Shown one piece after another: positions 31,580 through 41,700 of a DNA stretch of 64,000 bases. Source of the stretch: Schizochytrium sp. TIO01 (taxonomy: Eukaryota > Sar > Bigyra > Thraustochytrida > Thraustochytriidae); NCBI GenBank assembly GCA_004764695.1, contig SMSO01000035.1, forward strand, positions 184,001 to 248,000, given 5' to 3'. The notes beneath the pieces are model-generated. The model had not been told where the DNA came from, did no database searches, and was given only the letters and a program-made list of their open reading frames with translations. Each line of letters begins with the position of its first letter. Positions within the stretch are counted from its first letter, which is position 1. A program made the position numbers and the translations under genes.

Positions 31580-33553
31580 CTACCTCTCGGAGATGATTTC
31601 TACTAAACGACCCTCGTCTGCAAGAACCTCAGCAGCCTCTTCAGTCTTTAGCCACTCTTCCAGACTCATGGGTTCCTCAATATCCCCGTCGGGCCATTGC
31701 ACAGTTTTAAAGGACTCTAGTGGAACCCCGGATACTTTTTGAATACCAGCTGCCCAATACATGGCTTGGCGGACCTTTTCAAATTTAAGAACCCAGGGCT
31801 TGTCCCCGGTCTTGCGCAAAAAGAGAATGGGAGATGAATTGCATGCGAGCTCCATTTCCACGGAATCATCAATCACAAAAACTCTTGACAAATTGCTCAT
31901 GGAATGGTCCAGCTCAGTTTCACTGTACGACAGTTCTACCTGCAGAACAGTACTACCATCAACTCCTCGACCAATCACAAGATCGAGTGAGAAGAATCTC
32001 TTAACCCATGCACTGCCGAGAGAGAGGTGTTGCTTTAGACGCATTGCCTTCCCACGAAGAAAATTTTTAGTAAAAAGGACGTCAGTAGCGTCGTCAAGCG
32101 CGCCTCGTTCGATAAACTGATTTGAATCCTGAGATTGAGATGACGAAGCATCACTCGTTCGGATGCGTCTCAAAGAGGTTAACTTAGGGTCTTCGTCCAT
32201 CCACGTTTCCACATTCGGAGGAACTCGAACATTAGAATAAGGCCAGTCTAAGCGTGTACTTGATTCAGCTGTAAGGCGGGCCGCCGCTTGTAGACCAATG
32301 GCCCAATACATCGCGAAATCCACATTTGCAGACTGCAAAGTCCAGCAGGTATTTCCTGTTGTAATCCACAGGCAACATTTGGCTCCAAACCCAAGGCGGA
32401 GAGTTGATTTGTTCGTAATTGTCAAAGTTTTACAAACCAAGCCAAGAGAGTAGTCATCTTCATCATGAGCATATGCAAGCTGAAGCTCCGCTACGAGTTC
32501 ATCGTTGTCCTTCCTCTGACTTACCAAAAGCTGGAGAACAAAGTAGCGCTTGACCCACTGGTTGCTGTGCGAAATTTGTGAATATGTGGATGTCAGCCGG
32601 CGCATCATTCCGCGCATAAAAACATGTTTTCGTACGATATTTTTGGAACTTGCTTTACCCCATTTGATAGGAGCAAGTGCAGATACTGTTTGAATAGTAT
32701 CGATCTCTGCCTCCTTTGCCTCAGTGATCGTATCTGTGTCGTTAAAATCACCGTCACTACCCTCCGCAGACACCACCGTCGCTACTGCTGCTGTCTCGCT
32801 ATGAGAATCTGAATGAGGGCTAGACTCCTCATCTTCATCATTCTCAGTTTTGCCACTGCGATGCTTATTATGGCGATGACGCTCCTTCGAGGATTCCTTC
32901 TTCCTACTCTTAGTCAACTTGGTTTTGCTCGCAACATCTGAATCGACTGAAGAAGCGTCGTCCTCGTCGTCGTCCTCCTCATCATCATTGTTATCTGCAG
33001 AATTTTTATCATCGATATCGCTGCAATGATCAGAAGATAATGTTTTGCTTGATTTACTACGATGCTTCCTGCCTCGTGAGCTTTTCTTGGCACTTTTATC
33101 ATGCTTGCTTGATTTTTTTCGATGCGAAGAAGGCTCGGCCTCCTCAATCGAATCATCACCAGTTACTTGATCTCTGTCGCGTCGCTTGTGTTTCTTATGT
33201 TTCTTTTCTTTCTTGTCCTTCTTGTCTTTCTTCGACGATGAGTGAGAAACAGAAGCAGACTTTTCTCGATGGCGCAAACTATTATCTCCTTTGGCAGAGC
33301 TCCGTGGAGTTAGTATAGATGTTTGATCTCTTGATTCGGATCCCCTCTTCTTTTTGTGAGATTTTCGATCTAAATTTCGCTCTTGAGCGTCTCTATCATT
33401 GGCGAAGTTGTCATCATCTGATATATTCGGAGAGCCTGACGTCTTGTGTGATGATTGCCTCTCATGATGGTGCCGGCGATCTTTCACATGATTGTTCTTG
33501 GATTCCGCTTCAAGCTGGACTTCGTACTCGTCGTCGTCAAAGTCTGCGAGCAT
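31580..33553 (-). CDS. Protein with two tandem PH-like domains and a long charged N-terminal region
   Basis: This is a 657-residue ORF starting at ATG 33553. Residues 1-290 are low-complexity Ser/Lys/Asp/His-rich (KKDKKDKKEKKHKKHKRR at about 108-125, a long acidic block at about 188-200) and probably disordered and nuclear- or RNA-associated in character. Residues about 311-425 and 498-610 are an internal duplication resembling PH domains: MRGMMRRL...QWVKRYFVLQL against LRGKAMRL...AWVKRFFSLDL. Each ends in a helix (FAMYWAIGLQAAARL against QAMYWAAGIQKVSGV). Each copy is followed by a related tail with WP and an ExW motif (WPYSNVRVPPNVETWM; WPDGDIEEPMSLEEWL). PH folds bind phosphoinositides or proteins; the target here is unknown. 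Confidence 0.6.
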   Translation of the reverse strand: MLADFDDDEYEVQLEAESKNNHVKDRRHHHERQSSHKTSGSPNISDDDNFANDRDAQERNLDRKSHKKKRGSESRDQTSILTPRSSAKGDNSLRHREKSASVSHSSSKKDKKDKKEKKHKKHKRRDRDQVTGDDSIEEAEPSSHRKKSSKHDKSAKKSSRGRKHRSKSSKTLSSDHCSDIDDKNSADNNDDEEDDDEDDASSVDSDVASKTKLTKSRKKESSKERHRHNKHRSGKTENDEDEESSPHSDSHSETAAVATVVSAEGSDGDFNDTDTITEAKEAEIDTIQTVSALAPIKWGKASSKNIVRKHVFMRGMMRRLTSTYSQISHSNQWVKRYFVLQLLVSQRKDNDELVAELQLAYAHDEDDYSLGLVCKTLTITNKSTLRLGFGAKCCLWITTGNTCWTLQSANVDFAMYWAIGLQAAARLTAESSTRLDWPYSNVRVPPNVETWMDEDPKLTSLRRIRTSDASSSQSQDSNQFIERGALDDATDVLFTKNFLRGKAMRLKQHLSLGSAWVKRFFSLDLVIGRGVDGSTVLQVELSYSETELDHSMSNLSRVFVIDDSVEMELACNSSPILFLRKTGDKPWVLKFEKVRQAMYWAAGIQKVSGVPLESFKTVQWPDGDIEEPMSLEEWLKTEEAAEVLADEGRLVEIISER

Positions 33554-35773
33554 TTTGCCTTGATACCTTTTATCACCTCACGGAGCAGAGCGTGTGCGAC
33601 TGCTTCACAACAGTTTCCAATTGAGACCAAGAAGCGTCACTTCAACAAGTGAATGTGTTTGTCTCTGTCTGCGCACTACCATGGCATGTACTGTGTTATT
33701 GCATATACGAGTTTGGAGTGAGTAACGAGACTCCAGCGTTCTAAGTTCTTATGTTCGATTTTCGACTTTCAAATGCACACCTTTTGTTTTATAAGTTATT
33801 TTCGTAGGAGCCTGGAAAACACTGCACATTTACTTCTTAAGATACATCTACCTACTTAGCGAGGTGTAGTTGTGCAGTAGTACAAATAATCGTCCTTCGA
33901 GACTTAGTCAAGCTGAATGTAGAAAGGGGGGGACGATCAATCGTTCGTAGTAGAGTATTTTGATCAAAGGGTTACTTATAAAAGTCTTGTAATAGGAAAG
34001 AAAATATGAAAGATGAAAACAGCTATCGCGTGCGTCGATGAGGAACCTTTCAACTTTATTGAACAGAACTAGAGCGCTAGTCGCTCGCGAAAATGTAGGC
34101 AAAGATGAAACCAAGTTAGAGAGCACCAACTAGGGACTTGGGTAATTCTATAATTTTATGAACTATGGTGAATTGAAGAGAGGCAACCCAAAGTAAATAA
34201 TGCTAGCAGCGGTGCTCTATATTGTCAAGAGAAGCAACGCTTTATGAGCTTCGCTAGCCTTTCGGATTTTCTTCTTAGTCTTCGTGCCTGTCACGTGTGA
34301 TTGACTTTGAAGTATTTAGCGTGTATATGACTTCATGAGGCGTCTCTGTTGCAAAATCGCACACTGAAACACGGTTCGTTTCTTATTGCAACCAAACTAT
34401 CAAGATACCTAGACAAGTCTTTACTTTAGTCCTTCATATTTATTCTTTGCCAACTCTCTGCACAACCAGGCCTCCCATGCACCTCTATCTTACATCATGC
34501 AATGACAACATGAAAACCATTGCAGCCTACACTTGTCACCGCGAAGCAAGCACTTTTTTAAAAATAAGAAAAGGCCTGTGATGAACTGCTCTTGTGGAAA
34601 TAATTATGTCTTAAACTTCCAAGTTTATTAACCAGGTAAAGAAAGCTAGAGCAATAACACTGCGCTCTACTCTTAAGGTATTTGGTAAGAGAATAGGGAA
34701 ACGCAACGGACCGTAACGGAATTTTTAATGGGGCCAAAGAGTCTGAGTGTTGCATATTGTGGTGCACCCAGTGTTGGTAATTTTAGGAGATTCTTAAAGG
34801 GGATTAAAAGGAAAGAACATCTTGAGTCCCCATAGACTTTATTAACCTTATGGGAGGGTAGGACGACTGTGCAAGCCTGGAGAGAACCCACGAAGATGAG
34901 CAAAGGTTGATTTTGTGAAAATGGGAGGTGCTTTTTTATTACTAAAAGGTAGTCAGTACTATGGAGCAACACAACTCTGGCTTCTAATTGAGCATTCTTC
35001 GCGCATGGAGAAAGGGAACTATTTTCTAAGGAGGTCTCGATGGAGCAACACAACTCTGGCTTCTAATTGAGCATTCTTCGCGCATGGAGAAAGGGAACTA
35101 TTTTCTAAGGAGGTCTTGATAGCCCTTTAAGAAAAGAGTGCCCCCGCGAAAACACACTCATGTATAGGCCAGGGCAAGAGAAGAGGAAATAGGTTAAGCC
35201 ATATCTGTAGCGTGATACAACAATCATTTTGTTTTGAGCTTTGGTGAATAAAGTTCCGGGTTAGCAGTCAATGTGCATGCCCTTCTTTGCATTTTTGCCA
35301 AGCCTTGAAGAAAGAGGTGTTTCTTTTTTTAACTTTCCATAAAGTGTGCTTGCATGCAAGCTTTGGTCTTGGAGGAAGACGGGAACTTTTTCTGAGGCCT
35401 CCTCTCACAGACACAGTCGTTCTAACGTTTTGTAGTTGAGTACAGTTGCATTCTCCATTTAAAGCAACAAAGAGGTAGCCCTGGATGCGATGACCCGAGG
35501 CCGATTCATTTGAACCTTGATCATGCTACAGCAACTGGGCAGGGAAGAGCGTACGGGATAAAAGAAGAGACAGCGTCAGGGGCAGCGTGGCGTGGCGTAA
35601 CGTGACGCTGCGCTCGCTGCCCAAAGTTGCTTACCTTATTTAAAAAGAGTTTGTAGTTACAGAGAGCCTTAAGTAGTTGAATTCTATTCTAGCAGAGCCA
35701 ACGCAATAGAAGCTATCAAGACGAAGTAATCAACGTGAGCGAGGCCAATACTATTTGCTTATCTGCTGGTAAT
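33554..35773. other. 2.2-kb divergent intergenic region upstream of the channel gene
   Basis: It separates the PH-domain gene (-) from the channel gene (+) and must hold both promoters. It contains a 79-bp tandem duplication (34,961-35,118). A GTGGCGTGGCGTAACGTGACGC cluster near 35,585 sits about 190 bp before the channel ATG and may be regulatory. I see no convincing gene. Confidence 0.45.
34961..35118. repeat. 79-bp near-perfect tandem duplication
   Basis: Two adjacent 79-bp copies (34,961-35,039 and 35,040-35,118) begin ATGGAGCAACACAACTCTGG. They differ at a single base (C at 35,038, T at 35,117), so the duplication is recent. Confidence 0.95.
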
Positions 35774-38700
35774 ATGTCATCTGCACGCAGGATAACGAGG
35801 TTGCCAAGTAGTTTTCATTTTAGCTTTGGTTCAGAAAGGCAAGCTAGACCTAGGCTTGAAAGCTTGTTTTTTAGTAGCTCTCCTGCTGAAGATGACAATT
35901 GGCGCACGTCTGCCCTTGCAAACCCAATAGAATACATTCGCACAGTTCAACATCACAAAAAAGCGATAAGAAAACAGTCGCAAACTGAGGAGCGTTTATC
36001 TCAGATTAGCAGAGCTTACAACTCGCCTGAAACAGACTTGTACCAAGATAAGAGGAGTAAAAATGGAGATCCTCGTAGAAGAACTCAGCAAGTAACCCCA
36101 TTTGCTGCAGACCCATCAGAGCATGTACTTACGAGCTCCACTTTCGAAAATGTGTCCCACACGTCAACTTGGGCTCATTCAATTATGGAGGCTTTGCCGC
36201 ATCCTTTTCTAGCAATTTGTTGCATACTTTCGATTGCAGTTTCCATTCTTATATTATGCTTTCCATTGTCATTCACAAGCACCTTGCATCACCACCGTTT
36301 ACTAAAGTTCAGTATATGTCTTGATACAGTCTTTTGTATCCGACTTTATCTGCAAGTTTTTCATCGCAAACGAGGAACGGAAGAAGGTACCCTCGGCAAG
36401 TTTACTCGTTATCCACAATGTCCAGTAAGGAGATTCCATAGTAAGGAGCTATTGTTCGACATCTTCATAGCGTTGCCACTCACTAGCTCCGGTCTAGGTG
36501 TTTATCATTACGGCTTAGCTAAGGCTGGTTCGTTTACGCGGCTCATTGCGGTTGTTCCTTTTCTTCGAAATGAAGATGCTATTTATAAATTTATTGATCG
36601 TGTTTTCTCAACCCATAGAGGAAACTTGCGTCGTATCGTGCGTTTGATGCTACGTTTATTACTGTTGTGCTTTATGCTTGGCGGACTATTTTATTGGGTT
36701 TCCTTTACTTCAATGACAGACGGAAACAATTCTGTACCAACCCCAATAAGAAAGAATGAAACTACTAGTACGCAGCCCTTTCAATTTTCAGACGATGGAC
36801 TTGCTGCTGATATTCTCACATCTTTCTATTTCATCTTGCAAACCCTCCTTACTGTCGGCTTTGGTGATATTCTTCCGGGTAACATGGGACAGTTAAAATT
36901 TGTGATTGTATGCTTCATTTTTGCTGTGGGAGTACATTCATTACTGATTGCTCATATGTCTGCGTTGCTAAAAAATCTGGATGTCACGTCTGCACATTAC
37001 AAGCATAAGGTGGATTCGATCCTGAAATATCTTCGTGTGCGACAAATACAGCCTGAAGTCCGTAACAAAGTAACAGACTACTTTAATTTTTTGTGGGAAA
37101 GGCAAAAAGGTCGCCTTGAGAACAAAATCCTAGGCCCATTACCTCCAAGCTTGAGAGAGAAGATTAATCGCGGACGGCGAAGCGCTTTACTACAAATTCC
37201 CTTTTTTCAACGTCGTGATATGACATTTGTTGACGCAGTCGTGACTTCATTGGAGCCTCAGATCCTTAACTTTGGTGAGTTTCTTTGTATTCGCAACCAG
37301 CCTGTTGACGCATTATTCATTCTTGGTGATGGTAAATTGGAAGTATTGTCAGCAGGCCGTGGTGATGGATGTACAATACGGGGAATAGGGCGTCAAAACT
37401 CGGGTTTCTTTGCGTGGAATAAATCAAGTCAGGCTTATTTGTCTCAAAACAGCAAGTCCGAGTCGCAACTGCACTGTAAAGTAATTGAGAGTATTTCTCC
37501 TGGTCCTATGGGGTTTGTTGGGGATGAAATTCTGTTCTCTAGCACATTCAAGCATAAATACTCAGTGCGGGCCACTCGTATGTGTGAAATTCAGCGACTG
37601 GATATCGAGGTGTACCATTTCGTGTTAAGTCTCTACAATGCATATACTCCTCCCGAGAGCCAAGTCTCCGCTATTTCGATGCAAGCTTCGATTTCGGATA
37701 GAAATGACGATGAAGAGGATCCACCTGACATTCTATTTACTAAACCTGTCGTTTTGCCAGAGGATAACCCAAACATTGGAGGGTTTCAGCTGCAACGAAA
37801 GCGATTGGGCAAACAAAGACGCTACAGCTCATTGGCCTCGGCGGAAGTCATTCAGGATGTTATCGCAACACAAACATCTGCCAAAGGTATTTTGAATAAT
37901 GTCAACGCTCAGCACGCGCCTCTTCTCGATCGTACTCCTGACATTCCAAGTGCATCTGGAGGTGTTAGAAGAAAATTAAGCTCGAGTTCACGATATGCGA
38001 CATCGAAAATTTCAAGTAAAATTTCATCATTGGCCCGCAGTACAACTGTTACAATGAGTAAATTTACTTCGCGCTGGGATCCTGCTGGACGGCGTCGCAG
38101 AAGCTCAGCTAGTAGCTCTGGCTCTTCAAAAGGTGATGAAGAATCGAGTAATATATATTGGCCAAACATTCCTGAATATTTTGAAGTGACGAGTCATAAG
38201 CAACTATCTTCCATAGATACACTCGTTCGTGATGAGGGAGTTCTACGAACTGTTCAAAGCTGGCAGGGTCGTGGTGAAGCGCGCGATAAAAAATCGAAAG
38301 CGAGCAAAGTTGGTCGAAAGTTTACCTTTAGATCACTTTCGATAAATACCCAAAGATTCGGCATTTGCGCTCCTATTTTAGTTTGGGGGGAAGTCCTTAT
38401 CACTAATTTGTGGGAATTGATTGTTGATATCTCAAGGCGTTGTTGGACTCGCATTGCATGGAGTGCAAGCGTGGTTTTTGCCCATTTGGTTCTTTGCATG
38501 CTTCCAAGCTTTGATTTGGCAGCAGTTTCTATCAAAGCTTCAAAAGAAGCTCTTTTGCCGTGGCAAGGCTACCTTTTTGCTGATATCCTAGTATTCGCAA
38601 ATGTCACGCTTCTACCTAAATTTGAGCCAGCCTCAAATGTTAAAGTGCACAAGAGGAATAGTAGGTCGACTGGTGCAAAGGTTTCTCCGAAAGGGATGAT

Positions 38701-41700
38701 GCGAGCACAAAGTACAGTGACCGAAAATGGATACTTGGCATCTCCATTTTACACTGTTCGTAAGGTTGCAGAGGTAATCCGCAATCGTGGTCATCAAGAG
38801 GGCACTATCTATGGAGTCCTTTTTCTGGTTGATTGTGTTGCATATGCTTGTTTTGCAAGTGGTCTAATCAAAACTTGGGTGTATCTGCGTATTTTTTCTT
38901 GTGGTGTGCTCTTTTGGCCTTTACTCAATCATGAAATTCAGCGTTTGGGCTATCATTTTGAGAAATTTCAACGCATGACCACCCTTCAGCACGTAGCGAT
39001 AAAAGTGGCCACCATTGTTTTAGTCAGCGGGCATTGGTATGCTTGTTTGTGGATCTGGAGTCTCGCAAAAGAGTCGGTGGACTCCTCTGAAGAGGTTCTT
39101 AGTATGGTAATGAGCAATTATTGGAAATCTATGTATTGGGCTTGTGTAACAATGACAACCGTTGGTTATGGCGATGTGGTGCCTACCAATGACGCTGGTA
39201 GGATTTTGGCAGTGGTTGTTATGCTTTTAGGCGTTACAACTTATGCAGGGTTTATTTCTCTTGTTGCCGCCATTACTCAAAGCGGGGGTGCAGCAACCAA
39301 CCAGTTTGAGCAATTTGAAGAATGTTGTCGCCATTACTTAACACAGCGAGACATTCCTCGCGAACTGATTAGTTTATGCCATCAATTCATCGAACACGCT
39401 AGCCAACATCAACAAAGACTTGATGAAACGGAAATGCTAGCTAAAGACTTCCCCACATCACTTGAAGACTGTGTTCGTGATGAAATTCTTGGGAATAGGT
39501 TCCTCCATACGTCTTCAATCTTTGTGGATACTCCTCGTCCTTTCATTCGGGACCTACAACGCTACATGCGAAAGGAGATATTCCTTCCTGGTCAGGTGAT
39601 TACATGTGGTTATGACCCTGTAACAGGGAAAAAACGTGGGAGGCCGGATGAACGTGGTATTACTGATGGCATGATTTTTCTCGAAGAAGGGGAAGCGGCT
39701 ATTACTAGCTATGCTGAAGATGGTACCAAGAAAAAAATGGGTAATATAAATACTGGTCGAACATTTGCTGCAAACGCCCTTTTCAAACCTGAAGATCAGC
39801 ATCTGGAGCTTTGCGCCACTAAAATTTGCGAAATCTGGGTTTTGACGTCTAAAGACTTACACAATTGCGTAAGAAATTATGACGGAGGTCACGCAGAAGA
39901 CAGTGTTCTTGCCGCAGAGGAGCAATTGAAGCTAGAAACGCTAATAATGTCAACAGTTCGTGAAAGAGCACAGGCTACAACTTCAAGCGCTGAAGCGGTT
40001 GCTAAAAACCTTGCAAATGCGAAATTGAATAAGTTCATGGTTTCTTCGAGGAAATTCACAAGTCACGTCCATGATTGGGGCATCGTTTTGCCTGACTCCA
40101 AAATTTACAAGGGGTGGAATCTTTTGATGGCTGCGTGCGTCGTTGGTAACATAGTATCAGCGTCCTATCGTGTGGGCTTAGGACGGGGAAGTGTTGGAGA
40201 GAGCCAATCCAAAGGTATGACGGCGATTGATGTCCTGATCGATTTTGTGTTCCTTCTGAACGTAGTCCTTCGTGATCGTTGCTTTGCATGTGAAGTAGAT
40301 GGGGTGATGTTATCCCGGCGGCCACAGGTATCAGCAAATTACCGAGCTCGGAACGCTCGTTTTGATTTATTTTCTAGTATTCCGTTAAGCTTCATTATAC
40401 GTGCCGTGCTTGGGTGGCAAAGTTTAGGGTTACAAGAATATGCAGCGCTTAGGTTCCTATGTATTATTCAAGTATATAGGATGCCAGAGTGGGCTTCAAT
40501 CTGTATGAACATTACGCCAACAAAATATCAAGATGTAATGACCTTGAGCCTTCTCCTGGGTCTAATCCTGCTATGTGCTCATATCAGTGGGTGCTTCTTT
40601 TTTGGCATTGGGCGGTGGAATATGACGTCAGGAACCGGAAGCTCATGGGCCGTGAATAGCTCTGATCACGCTTTATTGATTTTCAATAATGCAACCGGAA
40701 TTTATGATGCAACTAAAGATGCATATATTCGTAGTGTTTACTGGGCCATGACAACTTTAACGACAGTTGGTTATGGTGACTATGCTGCTGCGGCAGATTC
40801 TGAAATATCATACAGTTTAATTATGCTGATGAGTGGAGGATGCCTGTATGCACTAATTTTGAACAATTTAGAAGAGATTATTGCTCATTCTGATATTTGC
40901 TCGATTCTATTCCAGCGTAAAGTTGATTCGATGGGAGTTTATATGAAGAAACGAAGCCTCCCTAGTGCAACAATACATCGAGTGACAAGTTACTATCATG
41001 CCCTATGGGTGCGTCAAAAAGGTGTCGAAGAGGCTTGGATTCAGGACCGTCTTCCTTTGCCCGTGCGAAGAGCTCTTCGCGCACACGCGTTGGGACTCAA
41101 TCGCCTCGCTAAATTTCCTCTATTCAATGACTGGGATAAAGTTGAAGACTTGGTTGATATGCTTCGTCCGTGCATGGCTCTAGAGGACACCCTTTTGTTT
41201 ATGGAAGGTCAGCTGATCTACAAATGTTACTTTGTAAGCGACGGTAAAGTTGAATACGTGTCTGGCGATGGAAGACAAGTATTTACGTCTTTCACAAGCG
41301 GCGATTCTTTTGGGGAGATCCAATTTTTCTATAACGAACAAACAGAGTGCATCGCTCGAGTTTGTGAACGTTCAGATTTTTTGGTTCTTCATCGAATGGA
41401 TATGGACCATTACCTACGTGAAAGACCTGATCTTGCAGGTCGCTATGAGAATGACCTAACACAGCTGGAGGGCGATTTACGTAAGCGTTGCTCTTTGGCA
41501 GCATTTTCTAAAAATCTAGAACGGAGCAAAGTCAATAAGCTGTTTGCTATGGAAGTAGTGAAGAAGGAAGGTGAGTTTTGGAAAGGATCCAAATTACTTG
41601 CGCCAAACAACGTATATAGGCGTTTGTGGGATATTTTGATACTCGGTGTTGTGTATTACAACTTGGTATTTATAATTTATCGAGCGTGTCTTTTACGAGA

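Noticed and set aside
35735-35773. Extension of the channel frame to a GTG at 35,735
   Set aside because: A non-ATG start has no support; the first ATG is at 35,774.
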